Of a stretch of 64,000 nucleotides of DNA, positions 56,061-64,000 are shown in pieces; within the stretch, counting starts at the first letter, position 1, and each line of letters begins with the position of its first letter. The stretch comes from Thalassovita sp. (GTDB taxonomy: Bacteria; Pseudomonadota; Alphaproteobacteria; Rhodobacterales; Rhodobacteraceae). The position numbers were made by a program, and so were the translations under genes. The DNA lies in contig JARGPB010000003.1 of the NCBI GenBank assembly GCA_029212905.1, positions 126,562 through 190,561 of the forward strand, given 5' to 3'. Below the pieces are notes generated by a model that was not told the DNA's origin, did no database searches, and saw nothing but the letters and a program-made list of their open reading frames with translations.

Positions 56061-56570
56061 ATGAGCTGTGCGCTGTGCGGGGCCGATACGGCCACCGAAT
56101 ATACCGTTGCCCCACGTGACGAGGCGGTCTTTCTGTGCGACACCTGCCAGGCAGGCGCAGAAGGTCGGCCCGAAGATGTGCCGCATTGGAAATGCCTGAA
56201 CGATGCAATCTGGAGCCCGGACGCCCCGACGCAGGTGGTTGCATATCGCTTGCTACACAAGCTGGAGGCCGTGTGGGCTAAGGACCTGCTGGACATCGCT
56301 TATCTGGAGCCTGAGACGCTGGCTTGGGCTGAATCCGGGCTAAGCGAAGAGCCAGATGTCGAGCATAGAGACTCGAACGGAACAGTACTATGCGCGGGGG
56401 ACACGGTGGTCCTGATCAAAGATCTGCCGGTTAAAGGGGCTGGATTTACTGCCAAACGCGGAACAGCAGTGCGCAACATCTCTTTGGTAACGGACAATGC
56501 CGAGCACATTGAAGGCAGGGTCGAAGGCCAACGCATTGTGATCTTGACCCAATTCGTAAAGAAATCCTGA
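56061..56570 (+). CDS. PhnA-like zinc-ribbon protein
   Basis: 169 residues. N-terminal zinc ribbon CALCGA and CDTCQ (about residues 3 and 31). C-terminal PhnA domain with DSNGTVLCAGDTVVLIKDLPVKGAGFTAKRGTAVRNI and DNAEHIEGRVEGQRIVILTQFVKK. Despite the name, PhnA has no proven role in phosphonate use. TGAGGAG precedes the ATG. Confidence 0.9.
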   Translation: MSCALCGADTATEYTVAPRDEAVFLCDTCQAGAEGRPEDVPHWKCLNDAIWSPDAPTQVVAYRLLHKLEAVWAKDLLDIAYLEPETLAWAESGLSEEPDVEHRDSNGTVLCAGDTVVLIKDLPVKGAGFTAKRGTAVRNISLVTDNAEHIEGRVEGQRIVILTQFVKKS

Positions 56571-56574
56571 CCAA

Positions 56575-56676
56575 AAGGGGCGCGCTGACGCGCGCGCATG
56601 GGCCTCGTCGGCGGCCTCCGGCCTTCTCCTCAGGTTTTAGGGGCTTTGCCCCTCTTGGCCTTTGGCCAATTCACCC
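56575..56676 (+). repeat. ~105-bp intergenic repeat, copy A
   Basis: Blocks in order: a GCGC-rich palindrome (GCGCGCTGACGCGCGC), GTCGGCGGCCTCCGGCCTTC, a GGGGC-TTT-GCCCC hairpin, then CTTGGCCT..GGCCAATTCA and CCCC. The same blocks in the same order and orientation occur at 60177-60285 (copy B). Both lie just outside the minus-strand TPP enzyme-metG block. Confidence 0.75.
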
Positions 56677-56701
56677 CTTGGCGGCACGTGGAATACTACT
56701 G

Positions 56702-56730
56702 TTTCATCTTGCCATAAATACTCCGGGGGT
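56702..56730 (-). repeat. Dispersed intergenic motif, copy 3
   Basis: Minus strand reads GGAGTATTT ATG GCAAGATGAAA. It follows the TPP-enzyme gene in sense orientation, after two hairpins: TGCGTT-GAA-AACGCA (56734-56748) and GGGGGC-AGC-GCCCCC (56751-56765), which may terminate that transcript. Confidence 0.75.
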
Positions 56731-56774
56731 GAATGCGTTGAAAACGCAGAGGGGGCAGCGCCCCCTTTCCATCC

Positions 56775-58310
56775 CTAAATTATCAGCTCGATCAAACTTG
56801 GACCGGGGGTGTTGTTTGCGCGATTGATTTGATCGACAAGGTCTTCCATGTTTTCGGCGCGGGTGGCTAGGATGCCGAACCCTTTGGCGATAGATTGCCA
56901 GTCTATCGACGGTCGGTCCAGATCGAACAGCTCTTGGGCGGCGGGACCGGGTTTGGCGCCAACAGCGGTCATTTCCCCCTGCAGGATCGCGTAACTCCTA
57001 TTGGATAGCACAATCGTAGTGACATTCAGCCCCTCGCGTGCCTGTGTCCACAGTCCTTGCACGGTGTAGAGAGCCGAGCCATCTGCCTGAAGCGCCACAA
57101 CGCGCCGATCGGGGCAGGCGGTCGCGGCCCCCGTGGCCATGGGAATACCCAGACCGATCGAGCCTCCGTTCAAGTGAAGATAATCATGCGGGTTGGCGGT
57201 TGTGAACGCTGGCAAAAGAGCGCGGCCGTAGCTGACGCTTTCATCCACGATGATCGCGTTTTCTGGCAGTGTTTTCTGGATCGCTGCGCCCAACAGTTCC
57301 GGTGTTGGCGCTCCTGAGAGGGTGCCGTGGTCGGGGGGCGAAGGGCGTGGCGCGTTTTCCGAGGCGCCTATGGCCTGCGCAATCGCATCCAGCGCGGCCA
57401 GATGGTCCTGATCGGGGCGCGTCACCATGTGACAGGTGCAGCCTTCGGGCATCGGGGTGTTCGGCTTGTCGGGATATGCAAAGAAATTCACCGGCTCGCG
57501 CGCGCCGATTTGGATGATTTGCTCGACTCCGGCCAAAGCTTGGATCGACAGATCCACATTATAGGGGATGCGTTCGATTGGGACGCGGCCTAGGCCAGCC
57601 TGTAGACGCGGGATTTGCGACAGGGTCATCAGCCGCGCGCCGGTTTTGTGGGCGATACGACCGGCGAGCTCCAGAGGGGCCTCGCGCAGGGCACGGTTCG
57701 ACAGCAGCAGCACGGTTTTCTTACCGTTGCTTAGCATTTGCGCGGCGCGGTCCACGGCCAGGCCGGTGGGGCCGGTGGGGGGAGCGGGGGGCAGGTATGC
57801 TGCGATCTGGCCGCCTTCGGTCCAGGCCGCATCCGAGGGCAGGATCAATGAGGCGACGCCGGGGGCCTCCATACTGGCGCGAATGCCCTCCATCGCGTCA
57901 GCCGAGACGCGGGCGGGATCATTGCTGCGGCGGGTCCAGACAGACAGGGTTTGCGCCAGCGCGGTGGTGTCAGCGGTCAGCGGCGGGTCCAGCGCGACGA
58001 TACTATCGGCCTGATCGCCGATCAGGTTCAGCACGGGGGTATTTGCACGGCGCGCGTTGTGCAGGTTGGCCATGCCATTGGTCAGGCCAGGGCCGCAGTG
58101 CATCAAGGTTACGGCGGGCTTGTCCATCATCCGGCCATAGCCATCGGCGGCGCCGGTCACCACGCCCTCGAACAGGCCCAGAACGCAGCGCATCCCCGGA
58201 TGGCGGTCCAGAGCGGAGACGAAATGCATCTCGGATGTGCCGGGATTGGCGAAACATGTGTCGATGCCTGCTTGCAGCAGACTTTGGACCAGGGCCTCTG
58301 CGCCGTTCAT
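56775..58310 (-). CDS. Thiamine-diphosphate-dependent enzyme, acetolactate synthase-like
   Basis: 511 residues. The N-terminal PYR domain has the catalytic Glu in LGLFEGVVTGAADGYGRM. The C-terminal PP domain has the TPP motif QADGSALYTVQGLWTQAREGLNVTTIVLSN. These fit the acetolactate synthase/benzoylformate decarboxylase family; no regulatory subunit is adjacent and it is not in an ilv operon, so the reaction is uncertain. GAGGGAG precedes the start at 58310. It lies downstream of metG on the same strand. Confidence 0.85.
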   Translation of the reverse strand: MNGAEALVQSLLQAGIDTCFANPGTSEMHFVSALDRHPGMRCVLGLFEGVVTGAADGYGRMMDKPAVTLMHCGPGLTNGMANLHNARRANTPVLNLIGDQADSIVALDPPLTADTTALAQTLSVWTRRSNDPARVSADAMEGIRASMEAPGVASLILPSDAAWTEGGQIAAYLPPAPPTGPTGLAVDRAAQMLSNGKKTVLLLSNRALREAPLELAGRIAHKTGARLMTLSQIPRLQAGLGRVPIERIPYNVDLSIQALAGVEQIIQIGAREPVNFFAYPDKPNTPMPEGCTCHMVTRPDQDHLAALDAIAQAIGASENAPRPSPPDHGTLSGAPTPELLGAAIQKTLPENAIIVDESVSYGRALLPAFTTANPHDYLHLNGGSIGLGIPMATGAATACPDRRVVALQADGSALYTVQGLWTQAREGLNVTTIVLSNRSYAILQGEMTAVGAKPGPAAQELFDLDRPSIDWQSIAKGFGILATRAENMEDLVDQINRANNTPGPSLIELII

Positions 58311-58376
58311 GGAAAAACTCCCTCTCGTTTCCGAAAGGGAGTTTGCATGTTTCTGCGCTGGGGCCAAGGGCTGCCG

Positions 58377-60089
58377 TCAGGTTCGCACGCCTGCGAAACG
58401 TTCCTGCCAGTCTTCGCGCTGTTCGTCGGTGATTTTGCCGAACAACACGTCGGGCACGGTAAAGGCATGGCCGGCAGGCAGGGCGCTGAGCGCGGCGGGG
58501 ACGTCATCGGGCCAGCTGTCATCGGTTGTCTGCATCGCGGCCAGCATCGCAGCCGAGGCATCGGGGATGAAGGGCGCGGACAGAACGGCATAGAGCCGGA
58601 TCAGGTTTAGGCCCAGACGCACCTGTGCGGCCGCCTGTTCGGGGTCGGTTTTGAAGGTCGACCACGGCGCGGCGGCTTGCAGGTATTCGTTGCCGGCCAC
58701 CCAGATCGAGCGCAATTCCTGCGCGGCCTTGCGGACCTCTTTGTCCTCCATCAGCTGCTCATAGACGCGGATTTTGGTGGTCAGATCGGCGATCAGCGCT
58801 TCTTCGGCCTCACCGAAACTACCGCCTTCGGGCACGGATTCGGTGAATTTAGAGCGGCAGAACTTGGTGATCCGGCTGACAAAGTTGCCCAGCACATCGG
58901 CCAGGTCCTTGTTGACGGAGCCTTGGAAATTCTCCCACGTGAATTCACTGTCCGAGCTTTCGGGCGCATGGCTCAGCAGCCACCAGCGCCAGTAATCGGC
59001 GGGCAGGATCTCCAGCGCCTGATCCATGAACACGCCGCGCCCACGCGAGGTGGAGAATTGGCCGCCATCATAGTTCAGGTAGTTGAAGGATTTGATGTAG
59101 TCCACCAGCTTCCACGGCTCGCCGCAGCCCAGCATCGTGGCGGGGAAGGACAGGGTGTGGAAGGGCACGTTGTCCTTGCCCATGAACTGGGTATAGGTCA
59201 CGTCATCAGCGCCTTTGTCGGTGCGCCACCAGCGGGCCCAATCGTCGCCTTTGCCCGCGTCCACCCATTCCTGAGCACAGGCGATATATTCGATGGGCGC
59301 GTCGAACCAGACATAGAAAACCTTACCCTCCATGCCGGGCCATGGTGTGTCGCCCTTCATGACGGGAACGCCCCAGTCCAGATCACGGGTGATGCCGCGA
59401 TCCTGCAACCCGTCGCCGTCGTTCAGCCATTTCTTGGCGATCGAGGTGGTCAGAACCGGCCAGCCTTCGCGGGTGTCGATCCATTCCTCCAGCTGGTCCT
59501 TCATTTTGGACTGGCACAGATACAGATGCTTGGTCTCGCGCATTTCCAAATCGGTCGAGCCGCTGATGGTCGAATGCGGGTTGATCAGCTCGACCGGGTC
59601 CAGCTGTTTGGTGCAGTTGTCGCACTGATCGCCGCGGGCGCTTTCGAAACCGCAGTTTGGGCAGGTGCCCTCGATATAGCGATCGGGCAGGAAGCGGCCA
59701 TCGGCCTTGGAATACATCTGGTTTTCAGTGACTTCGCGGATCAGACCCTGATCGGCCAGTTTGCCGGCCAGATGCTGGGTTAACGCGTGGTTCTGAGGGC
59801 TGGAGGAGCGGCCAAAATGGTCAAAGGACAGGCGGAACCCATCGGCGATCTTGGCCTGAACCTCGTGCATTTCGGCGCAGTATTCAGCGACGGGCTGACC
59901 GGCCTTGGCAGCGGCCAGTTCCGCCGGGGTGCCATGCTCGTCGGTCGAGCAAAGAAACAGAACCTCGTTGCCGCGCGCACGTTGATAGCGGGCGAAAAGA
60001 TCAGCCGGTAGCTGGCTGCCAACAAGGTTGCCCAAGTGTTTGATCCCGTTGATATAGGGGATTGCCGAGGTGATCAGATGCCGTGCCAT
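58377..60089 (-). CDS. metG: Methionyl-tRNA synthetase
   Basis: 570 residues. HIGH-type motif IKHLGNLVGS near residue 17; a zinc knuckle with CPNC and CDNC (about 144-160). The KMSKS loop reads FSTSRGRGVF, with the first lysine replaced by Gln (GGQFSTSR), a variant I associate with this enzyme subclass in alphaproteobacteria. No C-terminal EMAP/tRNA-binding domain is present. Confidence 0.96.
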   Translation of the reverse strand: MARHLITSAIPYINGIKHLGNLVGSQLPADLFARYQRARGNEVLFLCSTDEHGTPAELAAAKAGQPVAEYCAEMHEVQAKIADGFRLSFDHFGRSSSPQNHALTQHLAGKLADQGLIREVTENQMYSKADGRFLPDRYIEGTCPNCGFESARGDQCDNCTKQLDPVELINPHSTISGSTDLEMRETKHLYLCQSKMKDQLEEWIDTREGWPVLTTSIAKKWLNDGDGLQDRGITRDLDWGVPVMKGDTPWPGMEGKVFYVWFDAPIEYIACAQEWVDAGKGDDWARWWRTDKGADDVTYTQFMGKDNVPFHTLSFPATMLGCGEPWKLVDYIKSFNYLNYDGGQFSTSRGRGVFMDQALEILPADYWRWWLLSHAPESSDSEFTWENFQGSVNKDLADVLGNFVSRITKFCRSKFTESVPEGGSFGEAEEALIADLTTKIRVYEQLMEDKEVRKAAQELRSIWVAGNEYLQAAAPWSTFKTDPEQAAAQVRLGLNLIRLYAVLSAPFIPDASAAMLAAMQTTDDSWPDDVPAALSALPAGHAFTVPDVLFGKITDEQREDWQERFAGVRT

Positions 60090-60176
60090 ATGCGCTTGCC
60101 CTTCATATGTTTCCTGCCTCCTTTAGCGCATGGGCGCGCGGTGTTCCAGCACCCTTCGATCCGAGCGCGGTTTGAT

Positions 60177-60285
60177 CCGAAGGAGCGCCTGACGGCGCGC
60201 TGGATGTCTTGTCGTTAGCCTTCGGCTTCCTCCGCGGGGGAAAGGGGGCAGGCCCCCTTCTTGGCCTGAGGGCCAATTCATCCCC
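60177..60285 (+). repeat. ~105-bp intergenic repeat, copy B
   Basis: Same block order as copy A at 56575: GCGCCTGACGGCGCGC, GTCGTTAGCCTTCGGCTTCC, GGGGGCAGGCCCCC, CTTGGCCTGAGGGCCAATTCA, CCCC. It lies upstream of metG and before the DsrE-like gene. The 287-base gap 60090-60376 holds little else. Confidence 0.75.
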
Positions 60286-60376
60286 CGTTGCGCCTGATTT
60301 GACGGAAGGGTTTCATTTGGTGACGCATTCAATAGTTCATGTATGGTAGTGCGAGTGCGAACAGGGAGGAAACCGC

Positions 60377-60808
60377 ATGAGAAAACTGATATTGGCCACA
60401 GTCGTGGCCTGCGCGCCGCTGGCCGCGTGGGCTGAGGACATGATGCATCGCGTGGCGGTTCATGTGAACAGCAATGAACCCAAGGTTCTGAACATGGCGT
60501 TGAACAACGTTCAGAACCTGGCAGCCTATTACGCTGAAAAAGGCGAAGCCGTTGCGATCGAAGTGGTTGCGTATGGGCCGGGTCTACACATGTTGGTCCC
60601 TGGAAAAAGCCCGGTCGAAGACAGAGTTTCGACGATGTCGCTGGAGCTGGAGCATCTGACCTTTGCGGCCTGTGGAAACACGCTGCGCAAGATGAGCCAG
60701 AAGGCAGGCAAAGACATTCAGATCATGGATGAGGCCAACGTGGTGCCCTCGGGGGTGGTGCGTCTGATCGAGCTACAGGAACAGGGATATGCCTACGTGC
60801 GTCCCTAA
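60377..60808 (+). CDS. Periplasmic DsrE-family protein
   Basis: 143 residues with a signal peptide (MRKLILATVVACAPLAAWA). The mature part shows the DsrE/F-like pattern: HVNSNEPKVLNMALNNVQNLAAYYAEKG, VVAYGPGLHML, and the late Cys in TFAACGNTLRKM that carries sulfur in related proteins. Secreted DsrE-like proteins have no firm function. GGGAGG precedes the ATG. Confidence 0.82.
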   Translation: MRKLILATVVACAPLAAWAEDMMHRVAVHVNSNEPKVLNMALNNVQNLAAYYAEKGEAVAIEVVAYGPGLHMLVPGKSPVEDRVSTMSLELEHLTFAACGNTLRKMSQKAGKDIQIMDEANVVPSGVVRLIELQEQGYAYVRP

Positions 60809-60892
60809 GCGAAAATGAATTGCCTTCCCCGGCTGGTCTTTTGGGTTTGCCGGGGTATCTTCCCGTTGAGTGATTGAACGGGAGCAGACTTC

Positions 60893-61939
60893 ATGAAAAC
60901 CAATTCGTTGGGCCGCACCGGCCTGAATGTGACCGAGCTGTGTTTGGGGACGATGACCTTTGGCACGCAGACCTCGGAATCTGATGGCCATGCGCAGATT
61001 GATCTGGCGCTGGAGCGGGGTGTCAATTTTGTCGATACCGCTGAAATGTACCCGGTGAACCCGGTGGCCAAAGAAACCGTCGGCCGAACCGAAGAGATTA
61101 TCGGGACCTGGAACGCGGCCAATGCTGCGCGACGGGAGGACTATGTTCTGGCCACAAAACACTCTGGCGCGGGGCTTGGGCATGTGCGCGATGGGGCGCT
61201 GATTAGCGCGGCAACGATTCCTGGCGCGATCGAGGGATCATTGCGGCGCCTGCAAACGGATTACATCGATCTCTATCAGTTCCACTGGCCGAACCGCGGC
61301 AGCTATATGTTCCGCAAGAACTGGGCCTATGATCCTTCTGCGCAGAACCGGGCTGAAACAGTTGCGCATATGGAGGACACTCTGGACGCGTTGCAAAAGC
61401 AGGTCGACAAAGGAAATATCCGCCACTTCGGCCTGTCAAACGAAAGCGCCTGGGGCTGCACCATGTGGGCCATGATGGCCGAGAAAACCGGTGGGCCGCG
61501 CGTCGCCTCGGTGCAGAATGAATACTCGCTTTTGTGCCGCCTGTTTGACACGGACCTGGCCGAGATGACAGCAAACGAGGATGTCGGATTGCTGGCGTAT
61601 TCCCCGCTTGCAGTGGGTCTTCTGACCGGCAAATATCAAAACCAGGCACAGCCCGAAGGCTCGCGTATCACATTGGTACCCGAACTGGGCGGGCGACGGA
61701 CCGATCGGGTTTTCGCGGCCGTGGATGCCTATCTGGCGATTGCTGCACGCCACGGGCTCGACCCCGTCCATATGGCGCTGGCCTGGGCTGCGCAACGGCC
61801 CTTCATGACCTCTGTGATTTTTGGCGCGACAACGCTGGCGCAGCTGGATCATGCTCTGGACGCAGCGGATGTGACACTTGGCGACGATGTTCTGGCCGAG
61901 CTGGACACCGCACATAAGAACCACCCGATGCCGTTCTGA
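60893..61939 (+). CDS. Aldo/keto reductase (Tas-like)
   Basis: 348 residues. NADPH-dependent oxidoreductase barrel. The catalytic tetrad is visible: Asp in FVDTAEMYP, Tyr of that segment, Lys in LATKHSG, His in YQFHWPNRG. Length and MKTNSLGRTGLNVTELCLGTMTFG match the Tas/YajO group. GGGAG precedes the ATG. Substrate unknown. Confidence 0.92.
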   Translation: MKTNSLGRTGLNVTELCLGTMTFGTQTSESDGHAQIDLALERGVNFVDTAEMYPVNPVAKETVGRTEEIIGTWNAANAARREDYVLATKHSGAGLGHVRDGALISAATIPGAIEGSLRRLQTDYIDLYQFHWPNRGSYMFRKNWAYDPSAQNRAETVAHMEDTLDALQKQVDKGNIRHFGLSNESAWGCTMWAMMAEKTGGPRVASVQNEYSLLCRLFDTDLAEMTANEDVGLLAYSPLAVGLLTGKYQNQAQPEGSRITLVPELGGRRTDRVFAAVDAYLAIAARHGLDPVHMALAWAAQRPFMTSVIFGATTLAQLDHALDAADVTLGDDVLAELDTAHKNHPMPF

Positions 61940-62007
61940 ACACAGGTTTACACGGGGAGCCGCGCGCCTATGCTGGTCCCCGTGGAACCCAGCGCAGGAG
62001 CCAACCA

Positions 62008-62328
62008 ATGAAACCGATCTTGATTGCCTTGGGGTTCGTCGCTCTGGCAGGCTGCCTCCCGCCTGAGACCGCGCCGCAACCGACACAGGTCCCAACCCAG
62101 AAATCTGCCTGCGTCGCTCAGGGCGGCACCTATGGCCGAGGCGGTCTGTCCCGACGCGAGATCTGCATCATGCCCACTCCCGATGGCGGTCAGTCCTGCA
62201 GCACGTCCACGCAATGCTCAGGCACCTGTCTGGCCCAGACCCGCTCGTGCTCCAAGGTGACGCCGATGTTTGGCTGCTACAGCATCCTCGACAGCACTGG
62301 CAAAGAGGTTAGCCTTTGCGTCGATTGA
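62008..62328 (+). CDS. Small Cys-rich lipoprotein
   Basis: 106 residues. Lipoprotein signal MKPILIALGFVALAGC with a good lipobox (LAGC). The mature part has eight further cysteines (for example SACVAQGG, EICIMP, QSCSTSTQCSGTCLAQTRSCSK, FGCYS, LCVD), suggesting a disulfide-bonded domain in the periplasm. AGGAG precedes the start. No family recognised. Confidence 0.78.
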   Translation: MKPILIALGFVALAGCLPPETAPQPTQVPTQKSACVAQGGTYGRGGLSRREICIMPTPDGGQSCSTSTQCSGTCLAQTRSCSKVTPMFGCYSILDSTGKEVSLCVD

Positions 62329-62340
62329 CCCACGCCCTCG

Positions 62341-62362
62341 CTTCATCTTGCTGAAAATACTC
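62341..62362 (-). repeat. Dispersed intergenic motif, copy 4
   Basis: Minus strand reads GAGTATTT TCA GCAAGATGAAG. It lies 12 bases after the Cys-rich lipoprotein stop, but in antisense orientation to that gene, unlike the other copies. Confidence 0.75.
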
Positions 62363-62411
62363 AAATCCTGACCTTTCCCCCTGCGGAGCGTGTCTTGAAC
62401 GAAAGCCTGCT

Positions 62412-63311
62412 ATGACCTGGGTGCTGATCTCTGTCGCCGCTGCCGCGTTTCAAACCCTCAGGTTCATGTTGCAAAAGATGCTGGCCATGGGGGCGCTCTC
62501 TGCGGGCGGAGCCACATTGGCACGGTTCTTGTATTCTGCGCCCTTCGTTGTGGTGATGGCTGCGGGCTACGTGCTGTGGCGCGACCAGGGTGTTCCATCA
62601 GTCGGGCGCCTTTTCCTGCCCTATGCGCTCAGCGGGGCCTTGGCGCAGGTTCTTGCCACCTGGTGTGTGGTCGCGCTGTTTGCCGAACGTAATTTCGCCG
62701 TCGGCATCACCTTCAAGAAAACCGAGGTCGTTCAGACTGCTCTGATCGGGTTTATTGTCTTGGGGGACCGGGTGTCAGTGGGCGGGCTGGTGGCAATCCT
62801 TTTGGGGTTGGTCGGCGTGCTGGTTCTGTCAGACAGAAAAGGCCTGACAGGCGCGGGCGCATCGCGATTTTTCAACAAAGGCGCTGGTCTGGGCCTGTTG
62901 TCGGGGGCATTCTTTGCCATATCGGCGGTGGGGTATCGTGGGGCCACCTTAGAGGTCGGCAGCGCGGATCCGTTGATGCGCGCTCTGGTGTCGCTGGCAC
63001 TGGTCACGACCTCTCAGGCGGTGGGGCTCGGCCTGTGGATTGGCTGGCGCGAACCGGGACAGTTGGCACGTGTCTTTGGGGCCTGGCGCACGTCGGTCTG
63101 GATGGGGCTGGCCAGCCTGGGGGGATCCCTGGGGTGGTTCACGGCCTTTACCCTGATGAACGCCGCCTATGTTTTTGCCGTTGGTCAGGTCGAGGTGATC
63201 TTTTCCGTCGTCATCTCGGTTCTGGTTTTCAAGGAACGGCTGACCCGGCGCGAGGGCGCCGGGATCGCGCTGATCAGTGCGAGCGTCCTGTCACTGGTCC
63301 TACTCCTTTAA
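62412..63311 (+). CDS. EamA/DMT-family transporter
   Basis: 299 residues with about ten membrane helices and two EamA halves, the second ending in the helix-rich GQVEVIFSVVISVLVFKERLTRREGAG motif. Likely exports or imports a small metabolite; substrate unknown. Its 3' end overlaps the Nudix gene by 38 bases in convergent orientation. Confidence 0.9.
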   Translation: MTWVLISVAAAAFQTLRFMLQKMLAMGALSAGGATLARFLYSAPFVVVMAAGYVLWRDQGVPSVGRLFLPYALSGALAQVLATWCVVALFAERNFAVGITFKKTEVVQTALIGFIVLGDRVSVGGLVAILLGLVGVLVLSDRKGLTGAGASRFFNKGAGLGLLSGAFFAISAVGYRGATLEVGSADPLMRALVSLALVTTSQAVGLGLWIGWREPGQLARVFGAWRTSVWMGLASLGGSLGWFTAFTLMNAAYVFAVGQVEVIFSVVISVLVFKERLTRREGAGIALISASVLSLVLLL

Positions 63312-63981
63312 GGCGCAGGAACAGGTTTGCCTCTTCGTTATTTTTGAAGAACGGCACGCTGGCCGGTGGGGTCAGATCATGTGCCCGTTTGGCGACCTCG
63401 GCCAGAACGACCTCGGTGATGAAGGGCAGATCGAATTCGCGCACCTTGGGCAGCGGTATCCACTGAAGGTGCGAAAGCTCGTCACAGGCCGCATCGAAAT
63501 CATCCAGATCCGAGGCGATCTCGTCCGCGTCGATCATAAAGAACCGCGCGTCGAACCGGCGCGGCCGCCCCGGCGGGGTGATCGCCCTGAACACGAATTG
63601 CAGCGGATGCGCGGCGGGTAGATGCCCCGTCGCGGCAAAGCTGTCCCAATCGGCCGGTGGGGCGATGTCCCAATCGCCCTTTTGCCCCAGGATCAGGCCG
63701 GTTTCCTCCCAAAGCTCGCGGATGGCGGCGACGGATAGGGCGTGGGTCAAGTCTTCGGACACGTCTTCTAGCAGGCGGTCCCGGCAGACTTCGGGTAGGG
63801 GGGTGGCCAGCGGGATGTCGGCATCCTCGCGGTCCACAGCCCCGCCGGGGAATACGAATTTGTTGGGCATGAACGCAGCACTTGCGCCGCGCTGGCCCAT
63901 CAGCACATGCGGATCATTCAGGCGGTCGCGCAACACGATTACCGTGGCCGCGTTCCTGAGCGCAGTTTTATCAATGGTCAT
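63274..63981 (-). CDS. Nudix hydrolase, NUDT7/8/19-like
   Basis: 235 residues. The Nudix box is expanded: FPGGAVDREDAD is followed after about 38 residues by AAIRELWEETGL, so the REXXEEXG helix is intact but the loop before it is long, as in the NUDT19-like subgroup (often CoA or nucleotide diphosphatases). GAGGGAGG precedes the start. The last bases, 63982-64000, hold its ribosome site. Confidence 0.88.
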   Translation of the reverse strand: MTIDKTALRNAATVIVLRDRLNDPHVLMGQRGASAAFMPNKFVFPGGAVDREDADIPLATPLPEVCRDRLLEDVSEDLTHALSVAAIRELWEETGLILGQKGDWDIAPPADWDSFAATGHLPAAHPLQFVFRAITPPGRPRRFDARFFMIDADEIASDLDDFDAACDELSHLQWIPLPKVREFDLPFITEVVLAEVAKRAHDLTPPASVPFFKNNEEANLFLRLKGVGPVTGRSH

Positions 63982-64000
63982 AGTTCCTCCCTCGCAGGAA

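Overview
The window is a gene-dense, roughly 60% G+C bacterial chromosome segment. Gene content and order (nrdR-ribD, Psd-PssA, dnaG-rpoD, a TadE/TadG set, Kps capsule genes, DUF2842 after purA, an Anbu proteasome locus) point to an alphaproteobacterium of the Rhodobacteraceae, probably the Roseobacter group. I see no phage, insertion sequence, CRISPR array or plasmid backbone. No stretch longer than 300 bases lacks a gene or repeat. Nearly all of the window looks like core chromosome.

Layout. 1-2.8 kb: minus-strand polar amino acid ABC transporter (ATPase, binding protein, two permeases, the last cut by the window edge). 3.0-3.9 kb: tandem TerB-like genes. 4.1-6.8 kb: an unknown gene facing pyrG and secG. 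6.9-10.2 kb: a PhoX-like (DUF839) protein followed by a diheme c-type cytochrome-like protein, with a good Pho box upstream. 10.2-12.3 kb: a small membrane protein, divergent purA and DUF2842. 12.3-15.1 kb: glutathionyl-hydroquinone reductase and LigB/YgiD dioxygenase genes, divergent from a LysR regulator. 15.3-16.7 kb: psd-pssA phospholipid synthesis. 16.9 kb: tRNA-Glu. 17-20.2 kb: recJ and hom. 20.3-21.8 kb: a small lipoprotein, and a TetR regulator with a palindromic operator. 21.8-24.6 kb: an isolated TadG/TadE/TadE operon. 24.9-30.0 kb: two small genes, dnaG, rpoD.

30.0-31.4 kb: a stretch of lower G+C with a long reading frame that lacks a normal start codon and begins inside the rpoD terminator, then a small secreted protein. 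31.4-38.8 kb: yjbQ, nrdR-ribD and ribE, with three capsule export/assembly genes (kpsC, a Wza/KpsD-like lipoprotein, kpsS) on the opposite strand between ribD and ribE. 38.9-43.8 kb: a Tag-like glycosylase and an RND efflux pair. 44.1-48.6 kb: a complete branched-chain-type ABC transporter. 48.7-52.7 kb: the four-gene Anbu locus (CP ATP-grasp, alpha-E, transglutaminase-like, Anbu). 52.9-56.0 kb: glpD-glpK. 56.1-64 kb: PhnA-like protein, TPP enzyme, metG, DsrE-like protein, aldo/keto reductase, small lipoprotein, EamA transporter, Nudix hydrolase.

The best candidates for under-described biology are the Anbu locus (a known gene set with unknown substrate), the start-less reading frame after rpoD, the Pho-box-controlled PhoX/cytochrome pair, and two kinds of dispersed intergenic repeat: a motif of about 22 bp present four times, and a ~105-bp double-hairpin element present twice around the TPP enzyme-metG block.
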